A stretch of 7,799 bases of DNA from an uncultured Cellvibrio sp. GTDB lineage: Bacteria > Pseudomonadota > Gammaproteobacteria > Pseudomonadales > Cellvibrionaceae. The stretch covers positions 1 through 7,799 of the forward strand of contig CAMLRJ010000145.1 in the NCBI GenBank assembly GCA_946482345.1. Direction: 5' to 3'. Position 1 is the first letter of the stretch; each line of letters begins with the position of its first letter. Shown one piece after another: positions 6,924 through 7,799 of the stretch. Position numbers and translations under genes: made by a program. Below the pieces are notes generated by a model. That model searched no databases and was not told the DNA's origin. It saw only the letters and a program-made list of their open reading frames with translations.

Positions 6924-7325
6924 TCATTCAGGTGTGTCAGGCGGTGGGGTTTCGCGGCGAGCTTCTTCAACCAGTTTTTCCAGGTTTTCGGGTTTGGCCA
7001 GCAACTTGGAGTCAGGTGCATGGTTGCCTTCGGTTTTGATCAGTTTTCCGTCTTTAAAATACACAGTGAAGTGGTACTGGGTGATATCGCCCTCGGAACC
7101 CTGGCGAGTGGAGTAGAGAAAGTCCCAGCGGTCATCATCAAACACATTGGGCAGCAGACTATTGCCCAATACAAAACGCACCTGACTTTTCGTCATGCCC
7201 AATTTGAGTTTATCAACATCTTCCTGAGAAATAATGTGGCCCTGCTGCACGGTAATTTTGTGTACGCAGCCTGATACGCCGAGTATGGCGATCACAACAA
7301 AAACAAACAAACGGGCAAATTTCAT
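6924..7325 (-). CDS. bamE: Outer membrane assembly lipoprotein BamE (SmpA/OmlA family)
   Basis: The protein is a 133-residue lipoprotein of the BAM complex, which folds beta-barrel proteins into the outer membrane; BamE binds BamD and supports BamA. The start at 7325 gives a lipoprotein signal (MKFARLFVFVVIAILGVSGC) with lipobox VSGC and lipidated C20. A GGAAG ribosome site lies about 8 nt upstream. A longer in-frame start 16 codons upstream would bury the signal peptide and is rejected. The mature part shows the family pattern: QQGHIISQEDVDKLKLGMTK, QVRFVLGNSLLPNVF, RWDFLYSTRQG, and a strand with HFTVYFKDGKL. The C-terminus is a Pro/Glu-rich tail (RRETPPPDTPE). Size and motifs are normal for the family. 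It is divergent from fur with 79 nt between start codons, an arrangement known from Pseudomonas and other gammaproteobacteria (omlA-fur). Confidence 0.95.
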   Translation of the reverse strand: MKFARLFVFVVIAILGVSGCVHKITVQQGHIISQEDVDKLKLGMTKSQVRFVLGNSLLPNVFDDDRWDFLYSTRQGSEGDITQYHFTVYFKDGKLIKTEGNHAPDSKLLAKPENLEKLVEEARRETPPPDTPE

Positions 7326-7333
7326 ATCAGGGC

Positions 7334-7362
7334 TTCCACTGGTAAAAATGAACGCGGATAAT
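7334..7362 (+). promoter_or_regulatory. Candidate fur promoter overlapping the bamE -10
   Basis: GATAAT (7357-7362) is a good -10 element. The hexamer 17 nt upstream, TTCCAC (7334-7339), is a poor -35. The start would fall near 7369, giving a leader of about 36 nt before the fur ATG. The -10 shares five bases with the opposing bamE -10. I see no Fur-box-like palindrome here. Confidence 0.35.
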
Positions 7363-7387
7363 ACCCGAACCACAGGAATACTGAGAA
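7358..7387 (-). promoter_or_regulatory. Candidate bamE promoter
   Basis: On the - strand TTCTCA (7387-7382) and TATTAT (7363-7358) form a -35/-10 pair with an 18-nt spacer. TTCTCA matches the sigma-70 -35 consensus at 4 of 6 positions and TATTAT matches the -10 consensus at 5 of 6. Transcription would start about 25 nt before the bamE ATG. Confidence 0.5.
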
Positions 7388-7404
7388 GGGTTGGGGTGAC
7401 AATA

Positions 7405-7799
7405 ATGGCGTCTGAAAATAGTGAACTGCGTAAAGTCGGCCTGAAGGTGACTTTGCCCAGAGTGAAAATACTGCAAATGCTTGAAAATTCGGAGCAACAC
7501 CACCTGAGTGCTGAGGAAGTTTATAAAGCATTGAGTGAACAAGGCGACGATGTTGGCCTGGCTACTGTGTACAGGGTTCTGACTCAATTTGAATCCGCCG
7601 GTTTGGTTGTAAGACATAATTTTGATGGCGGCCATTCGGTATTTGAAATTGCCCGAGGCGAGCATCACGATCACATGGTCGATATAGATAGCGGCAAAGT
7701 GATTGAGTTCCACAACGATGAAATAGAAATGCTGCAACGCAAAATTGCCGCTGAATATGGTTATGAACTAACCGATCACAGTCTGGTTTTGTATGTGAA
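7405..7799 (+). CDS. fur: Ferric uptake regulator Fur (3' end outside window)
   Basis: The first 131 residues are present; Fur proteins usually have about 134-150, so only a short tail is missing. Fur is a dimeric DNA-binding repressor that uses Fe(II) as corepressor for iron-uptake genes. The N-terminal winged helix contains LRKVGLKVTLPRVKIL (8-23), HHLSAEEVYKAL (32-43) and the recognition-helix region GLATVYRVLTQFESAGLV (51-68). The metal and dimerisation part has HNFDGGHSVFE (71-81), HHDHM (87-91), GKVIEF (97-102) and H125. The sequence is closest in memory to Pseudomonas Fur. No cysteine occurs in the visible part: the CxxC of E. coli Fur is replaced by D93 and S96. ATG 7405 is supported by homology (MASENSELRK against MVENSELRK in P. 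aeruginosa), with GGGGTG a few bases upstream as likely ribosome site. bamE is divergent. Confidence 0.95.
   Translation, partial: MASENSELRKVGLKVTLPRVKILQMLENSEQHHLSAEEVYKALSEQGDDVGLATVYRVLTQFESAGLVVRHNFDGGHSVFEIARGEHHDHMVDIDSGKVIEFHNDEIEMLQRKIAAEYGYELTDHSLVLYV

Noticed and set aside
6924..7373. Longer bamE start at 7373
   Set aside because: The 16 extra residues would precede a complete lipoprotein signal peptide and would run through the candidate -10 element; the start at 7325 has a proper ribosome site and lipobox spacing.
7326..7404. Fur box for autoregulation between bamE and fur
   Set aside because: GGATAATACC resembles half of the GATAAT hexamer array, but no neighbouring matching hexamers are present.
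7327..7737. Minus-strand ORF of 136 codons opposite fur
   Set aside because: It overlaps fur on the other strand, and the + strand frame is unmistakable Fur. Its translation resembles no family I know.

Overview
The window looks like chromosomal DNA from a plant-polysaccharide-degrading gammaproteobacterium, most likely Cellvibrio or a close relative (Cellvibrionaceae). Two things point there. One is a secreted enzyme built as CBM2, a long serine-rich linker and a catalytic module, an architecture typical of Cellvibrio. The other is a bamE/fur divergent pair whose Fur closely resembles the Pseudomonas type. This assignment comes from protein character alone; no search was possible.

Layout. 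(1) Positions 3-401, + strand: the C-terminal 132 codons of a family PL9 pectate lyase, cut by the left edge, followed by a convincing intrinsic terminator (456-486). (2) 555-2846, +: a complete 763-residue secreted rhamnogalacturonan lyase (signal peptide, CBM2, poly-Ser linker, PL11). (3) 2847-3053: a convergent intergenic region holding two long perfect palindromes and two small AT-rich hairpins. (4) 3054-4274, -: a DUF3391/HD-GYP cyclic-di-GMP phosphodiesterase. (5) 4343-6787, -: a six-TM, PAS, GGDEF, EAL protein encoded just upstream of it in the same direction. (6) 6924-7325, -: the outer-membrane lipoprotein gene bamE. (7) 7405-7799, +: fur, transcribed divergently from bamE and cut by the right edge. 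No gap between genes exceeds 207 bases. I see no tRNA, rRNA, CRISPR array or insertion sequence.

How the genes work together. The PL9 and PL11 enzymes attack the two main pectin backbones, homogalacturonan and rhamnogalacturonan I, outside the cell. The CBM2 should hold the PL11 enzyme on plant cell walls. The two minus-strand signalling genes form a c-di-GMP module: the EAL domain has every catalytic residue I can check, the HD-GYP domain is canonical, and the GGDEF domain has substitutions at key positions. The pair may therefore mainly lower c-di-GMP. bamE and fur are housekeeping genes in a common gammaproteobacterial arrangement.

The most unusual signals are non-coding. A strong Shine-Dalgarno for the GGDEF/EAL gene lies 22 nt from its ATG, and a 16-nt hairpin in between could shorten that to 6 nt. 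The other is the pair of long perfect palindromes at 2855-2947, which do not look like ordinary terminators. I found no clearly new multi-gene system.
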